The position numbers were made by a program, and so were the translations under genes. DNA of 35,836 bases, from assembly GCA_003283745.1 (NCBI GenBank), contig QBWA01000009.1, positions 1 through 35,836 on the forward strand, read 5' to 3'. The stretch comes from Prochlorococcus sp. AG-315-B03 (GTDB lineage Bacteria > Cyanobacteriota > Cyanobacteriia > PCC-6307 > Cyanobiaceae). Positions 17,970-28,384 of the stretch are shown one piece after another (position 1 is the stretch's first letter; each line of letters begins with the position of its first letter). The notes beneath the pieces were generated by a model. That model did not search any database. It saw only the letters and a program-made list of their open reading frames with translations, and was not told the origin of the DNA.

Positions 17970-19181
17970 ATGATTGCGACCCTGGAAAAGAATAATCACT
18001 CACAGCGTTATAGCACCCGAATTAATCGTAGAGAGACAAGAACAGTAATGGTTGGAGATATAGGTATAGGAGGGGATAATCCTGTTCGAGTTCAATCAAT
18101 GATTAATGAAGATACTATGGATGTTGAGGGGGCGACAGCAGCAATAAGGCGATTACATGAAGTTGGCTGTGAAATTGTTAGATTGACAGTACCTACACTT
18201 GCTAGTGCTAAAGCTGTCGGAGAAATAAAGAAGCTTCTTTCTACCACTTATCAACCTGTCCCTTTGGTCGCAGATGTTCATCATAATGGGATGAAAATTG
18301 CTTTAGAAGTAGCGAAACATGTAGATAAAGTTCGTATAAATCCAGGTCTATTCGTTTTTGAACGACCTGATCCGAATAGAAAGGAATTTACTAAAGATGA
18401 AATTAATATTATAAAAGAAAAAATTGTTCAAAAATTCAAACCAATAGTTAATACTTTAAAAGAACAAAATAAGGCACTTCGTATTGGGGTTAATCATGGT
18501 TCTCTAGCAGAGAGAATGTTATTTGCATACGGAGATACCCCTTTTGGAATGGTTGAGTCAGCTATGGAATTTATTAGAATATGTGATTCTCTAGACTTTC
18601 ATAATATTGTAATTTCAATGAAGGCTTCTAGGCCTCCAGTAATGCTTGCTGCCTATAGGATGATGGCAGATACGATGGATAAAGAAGGATTTAATTATCC
18701 TTTACATCTAGGAGTTACTGAAGCTGGTGATGGAGATTATGGAAGGATTAAAAGTACAGTTGGGATAGGTACTTTGTTATCTGAAGGTATTGGCGACACA
18801 ATAAGAGTCTCTTTAACTGAAGCTCCTGAAAAAGAAATACCAGTTGCTTATTCAATTTTGCAAGCGGTTGGGTTGAGAAAAACAATGGTTGAATATATAA
18901 GTTGCCCTAGTTGTGGTCGAACTTTATTTAACCTTGAAGAAGTCGTAGCAAAAGTTAGAGCAGCTACCGAGCATTTAACAGGCTTAGATATTGCTGTAAT
19001 GGGTTGTATTGTTAATGGTCCAGGTGAAATGGCAGACGCTCATTATGGATATGTCGGTAAAGGTGTAGGGACTATTGCTCTTTACCGGAATAGAGATGAG
19101 ATTAGGCGTGTAGCAGAAGAAGATGGAGTCCAGGCCTTGGTTGATTTGATAAAAGAGGATGGGAAATGGGTCGATCCATGA
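17970..19181 (+). CDS. ispG: 4-hydroxy-3-methylbut-2-en-1-yl diphosphate synthase
   Basis: IspG (GcpE) converts MEcPP to HMBPP in the MEP isoprenoid pathway, which supplies carotenoids, phytol and quinones. The 403-residue protein has the N-terminal TIM-barrel sequence ([17 protein letters not shown]) and the C-terminal cluster-binding part. The ligand cysteines are in [11 protein letters not shown] and in [12 protein letters not shown]. Both the length and motifs fit the cyanobacterial, ferredoxin-using type. It is followed by ctp after 75 A-rich bases. Confidence 0.97.
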   Translation: MIATLEKNNHSQRYSTRINRRETRTVMVGDIGIGGDNPVRVQSMINEDTMDVEGATAAIRRLHEVGCEIVRLTVPTLASAKAVGEIKKLLSTTYQPVPLVADVHHNGMKIALEVAKHVDKVRINPGLFVFERPDPNRKEFTKDEINIIKEKIVQKFKPIVNTLKEQNKALRIGVNHGSLAERMLFAYGDTPFGMVESAMEFIRICDSLDFHNIVISMKASRPPVMLAAYRMMADTMDKEGFNYPLHLGVTEAGDGDYGRIKSTVGIGTLLSEGIGDTIRVSLTEAPEKEIPVAYSILQAVGLRKTMVEYISCPSCGRTLFNLEEVVAKVRAATEHLTGLDIAVMGCIVNGPGEMADAHYGYVGKGVGTIALYRNRDEIRRVAEEDGVQALVDLIKEDGKWVDP

Positions 19182-19256
19182 ATAAAGGACTCATTTATCA
19201 ACAATGTTGTTTAAAAAAATTAAAAAAATTAAAAAATTTAAGAAAATCAAATAAAT

Positions 19257-20561
19257 ATGTTTAAGAAACTTTTTAAAGCTTTTTTATTTTTAGTTTTTAT
19301 TACTTCTCCATCTTTATCTTTTCAAAGTAATGCTTCTACCTTTGTAACCGATAGTCCAAAGGAAATTATTGATCAAGTATGGCAGATTATATATCGAGAT
19401 TTTCTAGATTATTCAGGTAAATTCAAATCAGAGGAATGGATTAAATTAAGGAAGGATATATTGTCGGGTAAGTATTATGAACCTGAAGATTCATATATTG
19501 CAATTAGAGAAATGTTGGCTCAGTTGGATGATCCTTATACAAGATTTTTAGATCCAGAAGAATTCAATGAAATGCGAATAGACACATCGGGCGAATTAAT
19601 GGGTGTTGGTATTCAAATTTCACTTAATGAAGAGACAAATGAGATTGTTGTGGTGTCACCCATAGATGGTTCTCCAGCATTCAATGCAGGAATTAAAGCT
19701 AAAGATATTATTGTATCTATTAATGAAAAGTCAATTGATGGTTTAAGTATAGATAATGCTGTTAAACTTATTAGAGGTAAGAAAGGGACGAAAGTTGAAC
19801 TAGGTATAATTAGAGGCGATGACTTTTTTAAAGTGTCCTTGATAAGGGATAGAATAGAAATTAATGCTGTTGATAGTAGAATTAATAATACAAATATAGG
19901 AGCAAAAATTGGTTATATAAGATTAAAACAATTCAATGCTAATGCTGCTAAAGAGATGAGTTATGCACTTAAAAAATTAGAAAGGAAAGAACCTTTTGGG
20001 TATGTTTTGGATCTTAGAAGTAATCCTGGTGGCTTACTTGAGGCGAGTATTGAAATCGCTAGACAGTGGATAAATAAAGGGATTATTGTTAGTACTAAAA
20101 CAAAGAATGGGATTACAGATGTTAGAAGATCTAAAGGTAGAGCCTTAACAGATAGACCAGTAGTTGTTCTTATTGATGAAGGATCAGCTAGCGCTAGTGA
20201 AATATTATCTGGAGCCATTAAGGATAATAATAGAGGAATACTTGTAGGGAAGAAAACCTTTGGGAAAGGATTAGTTCAATCAGTAAGATCACTTCCAGAC
20301 GGCTCTGGGCTTACGGTCACAGTCGCTAAGTATTTAACACCTAGTGGCAAAGATATTAATAAACATGGTATAGAACCTGATATAAAAATTGATTTATTAT
20401 TGAACAATGGTAATAAACTTACTAACTTAGATTTGGGTACACTAAATGATAGTCAATATATAAAAGCTGAGAATTTTCTGACTAATAAGTTTAATATTTT
20501 AAATAATACAACATCTTATAATCCGAATAAATCTAATTTGAATTTCGCCTTAGACTATTAA
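19257..20561 (+). CDS. ctp: Carboxyl-terminal processing protease (S41 family)
   Basis: The 434-residue protein starts with a signal peptide (LFKAFLFLVFITSPSLS, cleavage probably near residue 27), so it is exported. A PDZ domain spans about 110-195 (GVGIQ, then PAFNAGIKAKDIIVSING-like sequence). The S41 catalytic domain has Ser312 in GSASASEI and Lys337 in TFGKG, 25 residues apart as in D1 processing protease. In cyanobacteria such enzymes trim the C-terminus of photosystem II protein D1. Several paralogues usually exist, so I cannot say whether this is CtpA. The stop overlaps the convergent DUF1543 gene by 4 bp. Confidence 0.93.
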   Translation: MFKKLFKAFLFLVFITSPSLSFQSNASTFVTDSPKEIIDQVWQIIYRDFLDYSGKFKSEEWIKLRKDILSGKYYEPEDSYIAIREMLAQLDDPYTRFLDPEEFNEMRIDTSGELMGVGIQISLNEETNEIVVVSPIDGSPAFNAGIKAKDIIVSINEKSIDGLSIDNAVKLIRGKKGTKVELGIIRGDDFFKVSLIRDRIEINAVDSRINNTNIGAKIGYIRLKQFNANAAKEMSYALKKLERKEPFGYVLDLRSNPGGLLEASIEIARQWINKGIIVSTKTKNGITDVRRSKGRALTDRPVVVLIDEGSASASEILSGAIKDNNRGILVGKKTFGKGLVQSVRSLPDGSGLTVTVAKYLTPSGKDINKHGIEPDIKIDLLLNNGNKLTNLDLGTLNDSQYIKAENFLTNKFNILNNTTSYNPNKSNLNFALDY

Positions 20562-21115
20562 TCCTTGTCTATTCTCATATAGCCATACCAGTCTGGATGT
20601 AATTCTTGACTTCTCTCTTTTGGATCAATGATAAGTTTTACTTCCCAATTTCCTATTCGGTTAATTGAATGTATCTCATCAACTTGAGAGATATTACTTA
20701 TTTCTGACCAGTCATCATTATGTTTAGACTGTATAATATCCGTCCAATAATCTTTTGCTTTTCTTTTTGCTTTTAATACTGAATCAGCAACAACTAATCT
20801 AAATGAATGTTCCTCTGACATTCTTTCTGGATTGTATCCACCTAAATTAACAAACCAAAGTCTTTTATCATTACAAAAACTATTCTTTGGATACGTCTTG
20901 TTTTCTTCAGTTATTTTTATTTCATACCCATCAATATATTTTATTGCTTTGTAGCTATCTATGTGAAGTCCTTTTAGTTGTCCAAACCATTCTTTTCTAA
21001 GAGTTGGGAAAGTCTCATGAATTCTTTCTCCTATAACCCATCTAACATCATGAACCTCTATATTGCTTTTTGAGGTTCTTCCCCCTAATACAACAAGGAA
21101 AAGAGATAAATCCAT
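20558..21115 (-). CDS. DUF1543 family protein
   Basis: The protein has 185 residues and two similar halves, each starting with a short strand ending in GG (LFLVVLGGR near 5 and LWFVNLGGYNP near 87) followed by a HDVRWVI- or HSFRLVV-like segment. This duplication is typical of DUF1543. There is no signal peptide or membrane segment. The family function is unknown. It lies 62 bp downstream of nadA on the same strand, so cotranscription is likely. Confidence 0.82.
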   Translation of the reverse strand: MDLSLFLVVLGGRTSKSNIEVHDVRWVIGERIHETFPTLRKEWFGQLKGLHIDSYKAIKYIDGYEIKITEENKTYPKNSFCNDKRLWFVNLGGYNPERMSEEHSFRLVVADSVLKAKRKAKDYWTDIIQSKHNDDWSEISNISQVDEIHSINRIGNWEVKLIIDPKERSQELHPDWYGYMRIDKD

Positions 21116-21177
21116 GCTTTTAATTTATTTAGAAGATGTTTAATCTAAAAGTTATTTTAAATTATTAGCTATATAAA

Positions 21178-22071
21178 CTAATTACTCATGTCAAGCATCC
21201 TTCTTAGTGGTTTATAAGCCATTGATCTAATTTCTTCATCCATTTTTAATTCTGGCTTCATTTCTTTCAGACAGTTATAGACTTTCTCAAGAGTATTCAT
21301 TCTCATATAGGGACATTCATTACAGCTACAACCATCTAGTCCTGGAACTTCTAGATATGTTTTTAAAGGATCTTTCAATCTCATTTGATGAATAATTCCT
21401 GGTTCGGTAAGAACTATGAACTTTTCTTTCTTACTTGATTGAGAAAAATCAAGTAACTTACTTGTTGAACCGATGAAATCAGCATGATCTAAAAGGCTTT
21501 CTTGGCATTCTGGATGTGCAAGTACTTCAGCGTTTGGATTCTTGATTTTTAGCTTTATGAGAGCTTCTTCATTAAAAGTTTCATGTACGAGACATCTTCC
21601 TGGCCACAAGGTTAATTTTCTTCCACTTTGGCTTTCAACCCATCTTCCCAGATTTCGATCTGGAGAAAATAAAATTGGTAGATCTTTTGGTAGTTGAGTT
21701 ACGAGATCTACTGCATTACTGCTAGTACATATAAGATCACTTTTCGCTTTAACTGCTGCGCTGCAATTGATATAACTAATTGCAAAATGATTTGGATGTT
21801 TGTCTAGAAAACTTTGAAATTCATCAGGGGGGCAATCATCTGCAAGTGTGCAACCTGCGTCAAGATCGGGAAGAAGTACGGTTTTATCTGGGCATAAAAT
21901 TTTTGCTGTTTCTGCCATAAAATGAACACCACAAAAAACAATTACATCCGCATTTGTTTCAGAAGCCTTTCTTGATAGTTCAAGTGAATCACCAATAAAA
22001 TCTGCAATGTCTTGTATCCCAGGCTCTTGGTAGTAATGAGCAAGAATTATGGCATTTCTTTTTTTGCGCAA
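21178..22071 (-). CDS. nadA: Quinolinate synthase A
   Basis: NadA makes quinolinate from iminoaspartate and DHAP for NAD synthesis, using a 4Fe-4S cluster. Cluster cysteines are visible in [10 protein letters not shown], in DLICTSSNA and in CSCNECPYM. The listed start is a TTG giving [15 protein letters not shown]. In most NadA proteins about 20 more residues precede that point. The upstream frame stays open and reads [12 protein letters not shown], which looks like authentic NadA. It contains no ATG, GTG or TTG; an ATT at 22149 (26 codons upstream) is the best candidate for the real start. Confidence 0.95.
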   Translation of the reverse strand: MRKKRNAIILAHYYQEPGIQDIADFIGDSLELSRKASETNADVIVFCGVHFMAETAKILCPDKTVLLPDLDAGCTLADDCPPDEFQSFLDKHPNHFAISYINCSAAVKAKSDLICTSSNAVDLVTQLPKDLPILFSPDRNLGRWVESQSGRKLTLWPGRCLVHETFNEEALIKLKIKNPNAEVLAHPECQESLLDHADFIGSTSKLLDFSQSSKKEKFIVLTEPGIIHQMRLKDPLKTYLEVPGLDGCSCNECPYMRMNTLEKVYNCLKEMKPELKMDEEIRSMAYKPLRRMLDMSN

Positions 22072-22202
22072 GAAATCTATCTCATCGATGAGTTCTTTGC
22101 CTTTATGGGAGACTGATATATCAGTCTTGTAAGAGGAAACAGTAGTAATAAGTTCCCAAATGATCTTATTGGGGCAGTATAGAGGTTGCCTTACTACAAA
22201 AC

Positions 22203-23048
22203 CTGTCAGTTATCCGAATTGCTATTGCTGGAGATCTTCATGGGTCCTGGGGTCAGGAGGATCTTGAATTACTTAAAGAACTATCTCCTGATGGTGTTTT
22301 GTTCGTCGGAGATTTATCAGATGGAGATTTAAGGATTGCTAAGGCAATAAGTAAAATTTCTATTCCTACCGCTGTAATGCTTGGAAATCATGATAGAGGT
22401 AATGACGGATGTGGAAATGTTTTAAGAGCTCAATTGGACTTATTGGGGGAGAAAGTTTGTTCTTGGGATTTATCAAAATGGAAATTAGACAGTCTTTCTG
22501 TCGTGGGTGCTAGGCCATGTAGTGGGGGTGGAGGCTTTTTCCTGACACCAGAGGTTAAGGCGGTTTTTGGTCAGGTTGAGCTAAATGTATCCGTTAATCG
22601 CATAGTTTCTGCAGCCAAATCAGCACCAGGATCCGTGCCCCTTTTAATTCTTGCTCATTCTGGGCCAGTTGGTCTTGGATCTGAAGCTTCAAGCTTATGC
22701 GGAAGGGATTGGAAATTACCTTCTATGGATTGGGGCGATAAGGATCTTGGGTTAGCTCTAGATCAAATTAGGAAATTTAGGATTCCTGAACTAGTCGTGT
22801 TTGGCCATACTCATCATCAATTAAGAATAGGCGGTAACAGGACCAGAAAAACCTTCGCAAGGGATATTTGGGGTACTTCATACTTGAACGCGGCATGTGT
22901 CCCTAGACGAGGTATCGACTCAACGGGGCAGAATCTATGTCATTTCTCTTGGATTGAATTCACTAAAGGTTCTTTAACTCATGTTTCTCATAGATGGTTT
23001 CGTAAGGATGCCTCTATTGCATATGAAGAAATACTTTTTCCAGAATGA
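22203..23048 (+). CDS. Calcineurin-like metallophosphatase (TIGR04168-type)
   Basis: All metal-binding motifs of the calcineurin-like fold are present in order: [19 protein letters not shown], then HSGP and HTHHQ. The family is common in cyanobacteria and plants; its substrate is not known to me. The first standard start codon in frame is a TTG at 22299, but starting there removes GDLHGSW, which is required for metal binding. The frame is open back to 22164 without ATG, GTG or TTG. I place the start tentatively at CTG 22203, giving a protein beginning [14 protein letters not shown]. It is divergent from nadA. Confidence 0.85.
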   Translation: MSVIRIAIAGDLHGSWGQEDLELLKELSPDGVLFVGDLSDGDLRIAKAISKISIPTAVMLGNHDRGNDGCGNVLRAQLDLLGEKVCSWDLSKWKLDSLSVVGARPCSGGGGFFLTPEVKAVFGQVELNVSVNRIVSAAKSAPGSVPLLILAHSGPVGLGSEASSLCGRDWKLPSMDWGDKDLGLALDQIRKFRIPELVVFGHTHHQLRIGGNRTRKTFARDIWGTSYLNAACVPRRGIDSTGQNLCHFSWIEFTKGSLTHVSHRWFRKDASIAYEEILFPE

Positions 23049-23083
23049 GTTGATATCATTTCTGGGATAAATGAAGTAATAAT

Positions 23084-23896
23084 TTATTTGATTTCTTTTT
23101 TTGACTCTATTTCAGGGGCCTTAAATTTTCTTTGTGCAATTAAATATGCTCCGGTTGCAGAACCTAAGAAACTTAAAATATTTCTAAATAATGGTAGAAG
23201 ATCCGTTGTCCTAGTTATAATAGGGGCAATACCAAATATTCCAAATAAGATTATCCATAAGGGAGAAAGAAGTAACAGCCATCCAATGGAGAATGCCTCT
23301 TTACCGTCTCTCGGAGATGCTGCAAAACCTGCAATTATTCCACCTAAAATAGATGTTAATAAGGTAAACAGCCACTGCTCTTTTGGTAATCCAGGGACTA
23401 CTTCACATCCCCCTCGATCTAAACAAGTTTCAACAGCTTTTATCGATGATAATATTGAACCATCTTCACCATTGTCTCTGACATAGAATTGATTGCCATA
23501 TCTAGTTTGTAATTCTACCCAGAATATCCTTGGCATAAGGGCAAAATATGCATCCCCAACGTTAAAACTAAGTAGATTTCCTCCTCTAGGATCAGCTATT
23601 ATCAAAAGACTTGTTTCATCAAGATTCCAATAATCTTTAACAGCTAAGCCAGGTGTCTTTTCGAATTGAGATAGTACTCTGATCTTCCAACCGGTTTCTT
23701 TTTCGTAAGTATTTAACGAGGTCTCTAGTTCTGATCTTTGTTCTTTACTGAGAGCTTTAGCTAGATCAATTATTGGTGTTTGTTCTTTTGGTAATAAATC
23801 CGGATTATCGTAAGCAAATGCACTTACCTCCGCACTAACAATGATCAAGAGGCCAATAATGAAAGTTATGGCTTTTCGAAAAGATCGTTTGAGCAT
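23084..23896 (-). CDS. Exported TPM-domain membrane protein
   Basis: I use ATG 23896, giving 270 residues. An ATG 33 codons further upstream exists, but it would overlap the divergent midA gene, and the protein from 23896 begins with a proper signal peptide (KAITFIIGLLIIVSAEVSAFA). A TPM domain follows (about 40-175 of the mature form), with DLAKALSKEQRSELE and LLIIADPRGGNLL. Two or three membrane segments close the protein. TPM proteins include chloroplast TLP18.3, which helps photosystem II repair; that role is only suggested here. Two cysteines (CLDRGGC) precede the membrane part. Confidence 0.85.
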   Translation of the reverse strand: MLKRSFRKAITFIIGLLIIVSAEVSAFAYDNPDLLPKEQTPIIDLAKALSKEQRSELETSLNTYEKETGWKIRVLSQFEKTPGLAVKDYWNLDETSLLIIADPRGGNLLSFNVGDAYFALMPRIFWVELQTRYGNQFYVRDNGEDGSILSSIKAVETCLDRGGCEVVPGLPKEQWLFTLLTSILGGIIAGFAASPRDGKEAFSIGWLLLLSPLWIILFGIFGIAPIITRTTDLLPLFRNILSFLGSATGAYLIAQRKFKAPEIESKKEIK

Positions 23897-23928
23897 GCGT
23901 TTTTTTTTCTTTAAATATATTCTGTTCA

Positions 23929-25131
23929 ATGATTGATTTGACTGCGAGATGTCCAAATTGGTTGGCTGGCCGTTTAAACGATCAGGGTGGAGCAATTAGC
24001 TTTTATCAATATATGGATTTGGTTTTGAATGACCCCGATCATGGTGCCTATTCAACTGGCAGGTTGAGAATCGGGAGAGATGGAGATTTCTGTACTTCGC
24101 CTTCCTTAAGCAAGGATTTTGGACTTTTACTGTCTAAGCAAATTGTTGATTGGCTTTTACAACTTGAGAAAGTAAGTAAAAAAAATCAATTTCTTTCTTT
24201 AGTTGAGATTGGTCCTGGGGAGGGTTTTCTATCAAGAGATTTGATAAATAATATTGCTGTAATCGCCCCAGATTTGATTGCAAAAATTGAACTCGTTTTA
24301 GTTGAACTTAATGAAGGTATGAGATTACGACAAGAAAAAGTAGTTAATAGTTTAAAGGATATTAAAATTCGTTGGACTAATTTGGATGAGCTGACAAATA
24401 ATCCAGTAACAGGTGTGGTTATTGCACATGAGGTCCTTGATGCATTTCCAGTAGAGAGGTTGGTTTTTAGGCAAAATAATTTTTTCAGGCAAGGTGTGGC
24501 ATTACAAAAAGTAAATAATAGTTATTATTTAGAATTTATAGATTTAAAAACTACTATGGCTATCGATAGATTTATTGATGAGAGTAATAACTTGTTGGGA
24601 ATTGATTTTCCTCCAAAGGATATTTGTGATGGATGGACAACTGAATGGCATTGTGATTTACCCCACTGGTTCAAGGATATCTCTAATGCGTTGATTGATG
24701 GACCTCTACTTATAGTTGACTATGCAATGGAATCTAAACGTTATTATAGTAAAAGAAGGGAGGATGGAACTTTAATTTCTTATCGAGGCCAAAAGGCTAG
24801 TTCGAATATTTTAAAAGAATCTGGTTATTGTGATTTAACATCACATCTATGTTTGGAAGCAACTATTTCTTATGCAATTAGAAATAAATGGAGATTCTTA
24901 GGAGAGACAAGACAAGGACAAGCCTTATTGGCCTTGGGGCTTTCTGAATTACTTCATTCCCTTAAATTTATTCCTAATAATAATATTGTTTCTGCTTTGG
25001 ATCGAAGAGAATCATTATTAAGACTTGTCGACCCAATGGGATTAGGTGAATTTAGATGGCTAGCCTTTCAGAAATTTAATAATAACGATTTAGTGATAAA
25101 AAGTCGCTTTCTAGAAGCCCCGATTATGTAA
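23929..25131 (+). CDS. MidA/NDUFAF7-family SAM-dependent methyltransferase (DUF185)
   Basis: The protein has 400 residues. The SAM-binding motif is [14 protein letters not shown] near 84-97, and the family motif [16 protein letters not shown] is near 163-178. The N-terminus ([20 protein letters not shown]) is also typical. The mitochondrial relative NDUFAF7 methylates an arginine of a complex I subunit, so a role in NDH-1 assembly is a family-based guess. The gene diverges from the TPM gene, with 32 bp between starts, and its end overlaps aroB by 8 bp in convergent orientation. Confidence 0.88.
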   Translation: MIDLTARCPNWLAGRLNDQGGAISFYQYMDLVLNDPDHGAYSTGRLRIGRDGDFCTSPSLSKDFGLLLSKQIVDWLLQLEKVSKKNQFLSLVEIGPGEGFLSRDLINNIAVIAPDLIAKIELVLVELNEGMRLRQEKVVNSLKDIKIRWTNLDELTNNPVTGVVIAHEVLDAFPVERLVFRQNNFFRQGVALQKVNNSYYLEFIDLKTTMAIDRFIDESNNLLGIDFPPKDICDGWTTEWHCDLPHWFKDISNALIDGPLLIVDYAMESKRYYSKRREDGTLISYRGQKASSNILKESGYCDLTSHLCLEATISYAIRNKWRFLGETRQGQALLALGLSELLHSLKFIPNNNIVSALDRRESLLRLVDPMGLGEFRWLAFQKFNNNDLVIKSRFLEAPIM

Positions 25132-26230
25132 GGCTTTCTAAGCATTCTGTTATCTCTTTAGTTGTTATGTCATTAAATATATTCACATCTCCAATTTTGG
25201 TAGGTAACACAAAACATATTTTACCTTCTTTGACTTTTTTATCTCCTTGAAGAGAGCTCAATACTTTATCTAGCTTAAGTTCTGGCCATCTAGACGGTAG
25301 ACCTGCATTTTTAATTAATTGTTTTTGCCTTTTGGCCTCTGTGTCTTTCCATAAGCCTCTTCTTACTGCTAGTTCTCCTACTGCAACCATTCCCATCGCG
25401 ACAGCCTCACCATGAAGCCAAGTTCCATAGCCACAAAGGTTTTCTATTACGTGACCAAAAGTATGCCCATAGTTTAAAAATGCCCTGATACCACTTTCTT
25501 TTTCATCAAGAACTACAATTTTTGCTTTTGAGCTTGCAGATCGTTCGATAATTTCTTCTAGCAATTTCTCTTTTAGATTACATAAATCAGAAATAAGTTC
25601 ATGATTCTCTAGGAGCTCAAATAAGTCTGGATCTGATATTACGCCATATTTTATGACTTCCGCCATCCCCGCTCGGAATTCTCTAGCTGGAAGAGTATTT
25701 AAGGTTGAGGGATCTATTAAAACTAATTTAGGTTGATGAAAGGCGCCTATTAAATTTTTACCCTTCGAATGGTTTACTCCTGTTTTGCCTCCAATAGATG
25801 CGTCTACCATCGCCAATAAAGTAGTTGGGATTTGTATTACTTGAACTCCTCTCAGCCAAGTAGCGGCTGCAAAACCAGTCATGTCGCCAATCACGCCTCC
25901 TCCAAGAGCAATCATTAATGAACCTCTTTCAATCCGGGCTTCATAGGCTGCATCGTGAATTGAGTTTATTGATAATTGATTTTTCTGCTCTTCCCCAGCT
26001 TCTATTGAAAGTAATGAAGATTTATATTGATGTTGGTTAAGACTATTCAGGACTCGTTCTCCATAGCTTTCTTCAACAATTTTATTAGTAACAACAAGTA
26101 TTTTAACTCCTTTTTTGATACCAATTTTGACTAATTCATCGCCAATACAGTCGAGACAATTGCTTCCAATTACTACCTCATATGGATTATTAGCTAGTGA
26201 AACTTGAATACGTCGATTTTCTTTGTGCAC
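25124..26230 (-). CDS. aroB: 3-dehydroquinate synthase
   Basis: AroB converts DAHP to 3-dehydroquinate in the shikimate pathway, using NAD and zinc. The 368-residue protein has [19 protein letters not shown] near 110-128, [18 protein letters not shown] near 137, the zinc-site segment GHTFGHVIE near 255-263, and HGEAVAMGM near 272. The start is GTG at 26230. It is convergent with midA and divergent from purK. Confidence 0.97.
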   Translation of the reverse strand: MHKENRRIQVSLANNPYEVVIGSNCLDCIGDELVKIGIKKGVKILVVTNKIVEESYGERVLNSLNQHQYKSSLLSIEAGEEQKNQLSINSIHDAAYEARIERGSLMIALGGGVIGDMTGFAAATWLRGVQVIQIPTTLLAMVDASIGGKTGVNHSKGKNLIGAFHQPKLVLIDPSTLNTLPAREFRAGMAEVIKYGVISDPDLFELLENHELISDLCNLKEKLLEEIIERSASSKAKIVVLDEKESGIRAFLNYGHTFGHVIENLCGYGTWLHGEAVAMGMVAVGELAVRRGLWKDTEAKRQKQLIKNAGLPSRWPELKLDKVLSSLQGDKKVKEGKICFVLPTKIGDVNIFNDITTKEITECLESLT

Positions 26231-26532
26231 AATTGTATGAGGTAAAAATAATTGCCTAAATTTTCAGGCGAAATCTCTTTGATAATAAAATAAACTTAGC
26301 TAGAAGATAGGTTTAAGAACCTCTCATTAACAATACTTGTTTAGTTACAGAATGACTTTTATTACAAGTTCAAAAAATTTTCTACTTTAAATAAATCTAA
26401 TGGGTTGTGTTTAAAGGGTATTCTTTATTAAAATCACTTGGAGATGGATTTATTTTATCTGTTTGTATAGTCAGTAATGTTCTTATAAAGCATTACTTCT
26501 TGAAAATGTTCAAAAAATGAGGATTTGAATTA
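26231..26532. other. Intergenic region between divergent aroB and purK
   Basis: These 302 bp hold no convincing gene. They must contain the aroB and purK promoters. A possible purK promoter is TTGTAT at 26463-26468 with TATAAA at 26484-26489, although the 15-bp spacing is short. A small hairpin, AGGTT-TAAG-AACCT, lies at about 26308. None of this region is present at the left repeat copy. Confidence 0.4.
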
Positions 26533-27678
26533 ATGATTGGGGTTGTTGGAGGCGGGCAGCTAGCAAAGCTACTTGTAACAGCAGGAAAAAAAAGAGCTGT
26601 TGATGTTGTCGTGCAAACCATTTCAAAGTCTGATCCTGCTGCAGTTGTAGCTTCAGAAGTTGTTTTATCAGATCCCACAAATGTAGAAGGTACAAAATTG
26701 TTAGCTGAAAAGTGCAGGTCTATAACTTTTGAAAATGAATGGGTTGATATCGCTAGTTTGATGACTCTTCAAAATCAAGGGGTATCATTTTTTCCTAAAA
26801 TTGAATCCATAACTCCTTTGATAAATAAAATTTCGCAGAGAGAGTTATTAAACCATCTCGATATTCCATGTCCAGAATGGATGCCTATGCCAATAAATGA
26901 ATCTTCAAGCTTTATTTTTCCTAAGGAATGGAGCTTTCCAGTAATGGCCAAAGCTGCTAGTGGGGGTTATGACGGAAAAGGAACAAAAATCATACAAAAC
27001 CTAAAACAATTAGAAGAATTGATCGCACTAAATAATGATGTAAAATGGTTTATTGAGAAATGGGTTAGTTATGAGAAAGAATTGTCAATTGTCGCGACAA
27101 GAGATGTAAACGGTATTGTCCGTAGCTTTCCCATAGCAGAAACTTCTCAATCTAATCAAGTTTGTGATTGGGTTATTGCTCCTGCTCATATAAATCATAA
27201 TGTCCAGTTAATGGCTAAGAATATTGCATCATCTTTGTTAGCTGAGTTGGATTATGTTGGTGTTTTAGCTATCGAATTTTTCTATGGCAAGGATGGATTA
27301 CTTGTAAATGAAATAGCACCTAGAACTCATAACTCAGGACATTTTTCCATAGAGGCTTGTAGTAGTAGTCAATTTGATCAACAAATATGTATCTCTTCAG
27401 GTATACCTGTTCCAATGCCTGAAATGACTGTACCTGGTGCGTTAATGGTTAATTTACTTGGGTTACCAAGTAATTATCCTGTTTCTATAGATGGCCGATT
27501 AGAGGCATTGAAAATTATTCCTGGTATTAATGTTCATTGGTATGAAAAAAAAGAGGAGAAAACAGGGAGAAAACTTGGTCATGTTACATATTTATTAGAG
27601 AAGGATGATGCTATATCTCGAAAAGTTGAAGCAACTGAAGTTTTAAAAAAAATAAGATCAATTTGGCCTAATTGTTAA
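26533..27678 (+). CDS. purK: N5-carboxyaminoimidazole ribonucleotide synthase, full-length copy
   Basis: PurK carboxylates AIR with ATP and bicarbonate in purine synthesis. The 381-residue protein starts with the glycine-rich loop (MIGVVGGGQLAK). The ATP-grasp domain follows, with MAKAASGGYDGKGTKI near 127-142, AIEFFYGKDGLLVNEIAPR near 244-262 and HNSGHFSIEA next to it. The native start has an upstream region with candidate promoter elements. From the middle of codon 12 onward the DNA is identical by eye to the truncated copy at 515. This is the copy I expect to supply the enzyme. The 6S RNA gene begins 22 bp downstream. Confidence 0.97.
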   Translation: MIGVVGGGQLAKLLVTAGKKRAVDVVVQTISKSDPAAVVASEVVLSDPTNVEGTKLLAEKCRSITFENEWVDIASLMTLQNQGVSFFPKIESITPLINKISQRELLNHLDIPCPEWMPMPINESSSFIFPKEWSFPVMAKAASGGYDGKGTKIIQNLKQLEELIALNNDVKWFIEKWVSYEKELSIVATRDVNGIVRSFPIAETSQSNQVCDWVIAPAHINHNVQLMAKNIASSLLAELDYVGVLAIEFFYGKDGLLVNEIAPRTHNSGHFSIEACSSSQFDQQICISSGIPVPMPEMTVPGALMVNLLGLPSNYPVSIDGRLEALKIIPGINVHWYEKKEEKTGRKLGHVTYLLEKDDAISRKVEATEVLKKIRSIWPNC

Positions 27679-28072
27679 TCAAATTAGTTTAGATTGAAGA
27701 AAGTACTGCCTTGTTGGTAATGGCCTTTCCAAGTGCTCTGATCTGACTCTCTTTCGACTTGGGGAGTCTGTCGTGAAAGTAACGTATACCGGCTAGTTCC
27801 GGAAACGAAGCTTCACTTTGAATCCCCCCTCTGGTTTTTCCAGGTCGATGCTTCTTGGGTCATACGGCATGGCGGTACTAACCCTTAAAATTATGTTATG
27901 AATTAGTTCGTTATTGGTTAATTGAATTTCCCAGGTATTTCTACAACCTTCTTTAGTAGAGTAGATTTTTAAAGAATTCTTATTTATATTTCTGGACCAA
28001 GTATTTTATAGACTTGGGCGTAGCAATGATTATTAATGCTTATGTTCTTTTGCAAGTTTGATTCCATTATGT
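26567..28072. repeat. Right copy of the 1,506-bp direct repeat (purK + 6S RNA)
   Basis: This copy corresponds to 515-2020. It begins in purK codon 12 and ends 190 bp after the 6S RNA, at the sequence ATTATGT shared by both copies. Beyond the end the two copies diverge at once: here TTTCTTCTTT, on the left GTTAAGTTCT before nrdJ. Because the purK start and its upstream DNA are intact only here, this is more likely the parental copy, at least at its left side. Confidence 0.9.
27700..27882 (+). ncRNA. ssrS: 6S RNA (SsrS/SsaA), right copy
   Basis: It is identical by eye to the copy at 1648-1830. The closing stem is AGTACTGCC at 27702-27710 with GGCGGTACT at 27871-27879. It follows the intact purK, as is usual in cyanobacteria, and can be transcribed from the purK promoter or its own. 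The A+T-rich small-gene region begins about 190 bp after it. Confidence 0.9.
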
Positions 28073-28180
28073 TTTCTTCTTTTATATTGTAAATTACAAG
28101 AAAATATAAACTCTTCTCCCGTCTTGATTAGAAAAATGATATGAGAAATATGCTTTACTAACTTTTAATATAAATAAAAA

Positions 28181-28384
28181 ATGAAACGCTTCTTCCTAAT
28201 CGCTTTAACTTCATGTCTTCTAATTCCTAGCAATGCTGATGAGAGAATATACGAAACAAAGAATATTTGTGCTCTTTACTATGCAACTGAAATCAATGGT
28301 ACTAAGGCGGCAACTTTACTTGGAATAAAAAACTCTGGAAGAGTTGGGTCAAGAGTGGAACAATATTGTAATTTCTTTCGATAA
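28181..28384 (+). CDS. Small secreted protein, unrecognised
   Basis: This 67-residue frame has a clear signal peptide (MKRFFLIALTSCLLIPSNA, cleavage probably before DER). A mature part of about 48 residues follows, with two cysteines (NICALYY and EQYCNFF) that could form a disulfide. I do not recognise a family. It is the first gene after the 6S RNA in the small-gene region. Confidence 0.6.
   Translation: MKRFFLIALTSCLLIPSNADERIYETKNICALYYATEINGTKAATLLGIKNSGRVGSRVEQYCNFFR

Noticed and set aside
22131-22142. AGGAAACA string resembling the Yfr2-type RNA loop
   Set aside because: It lies in the probable nadA coding extension, and no stem encloses it.
515-28072. The repeat pair as attachment sites of a mobile element (for example a tycheposon or prophage)
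   Set aside because: The interval holds core housekeeping genes and no integrase, recombinase, tRNA or phage gene, and 1.5 kb is far longer than an attachment site.
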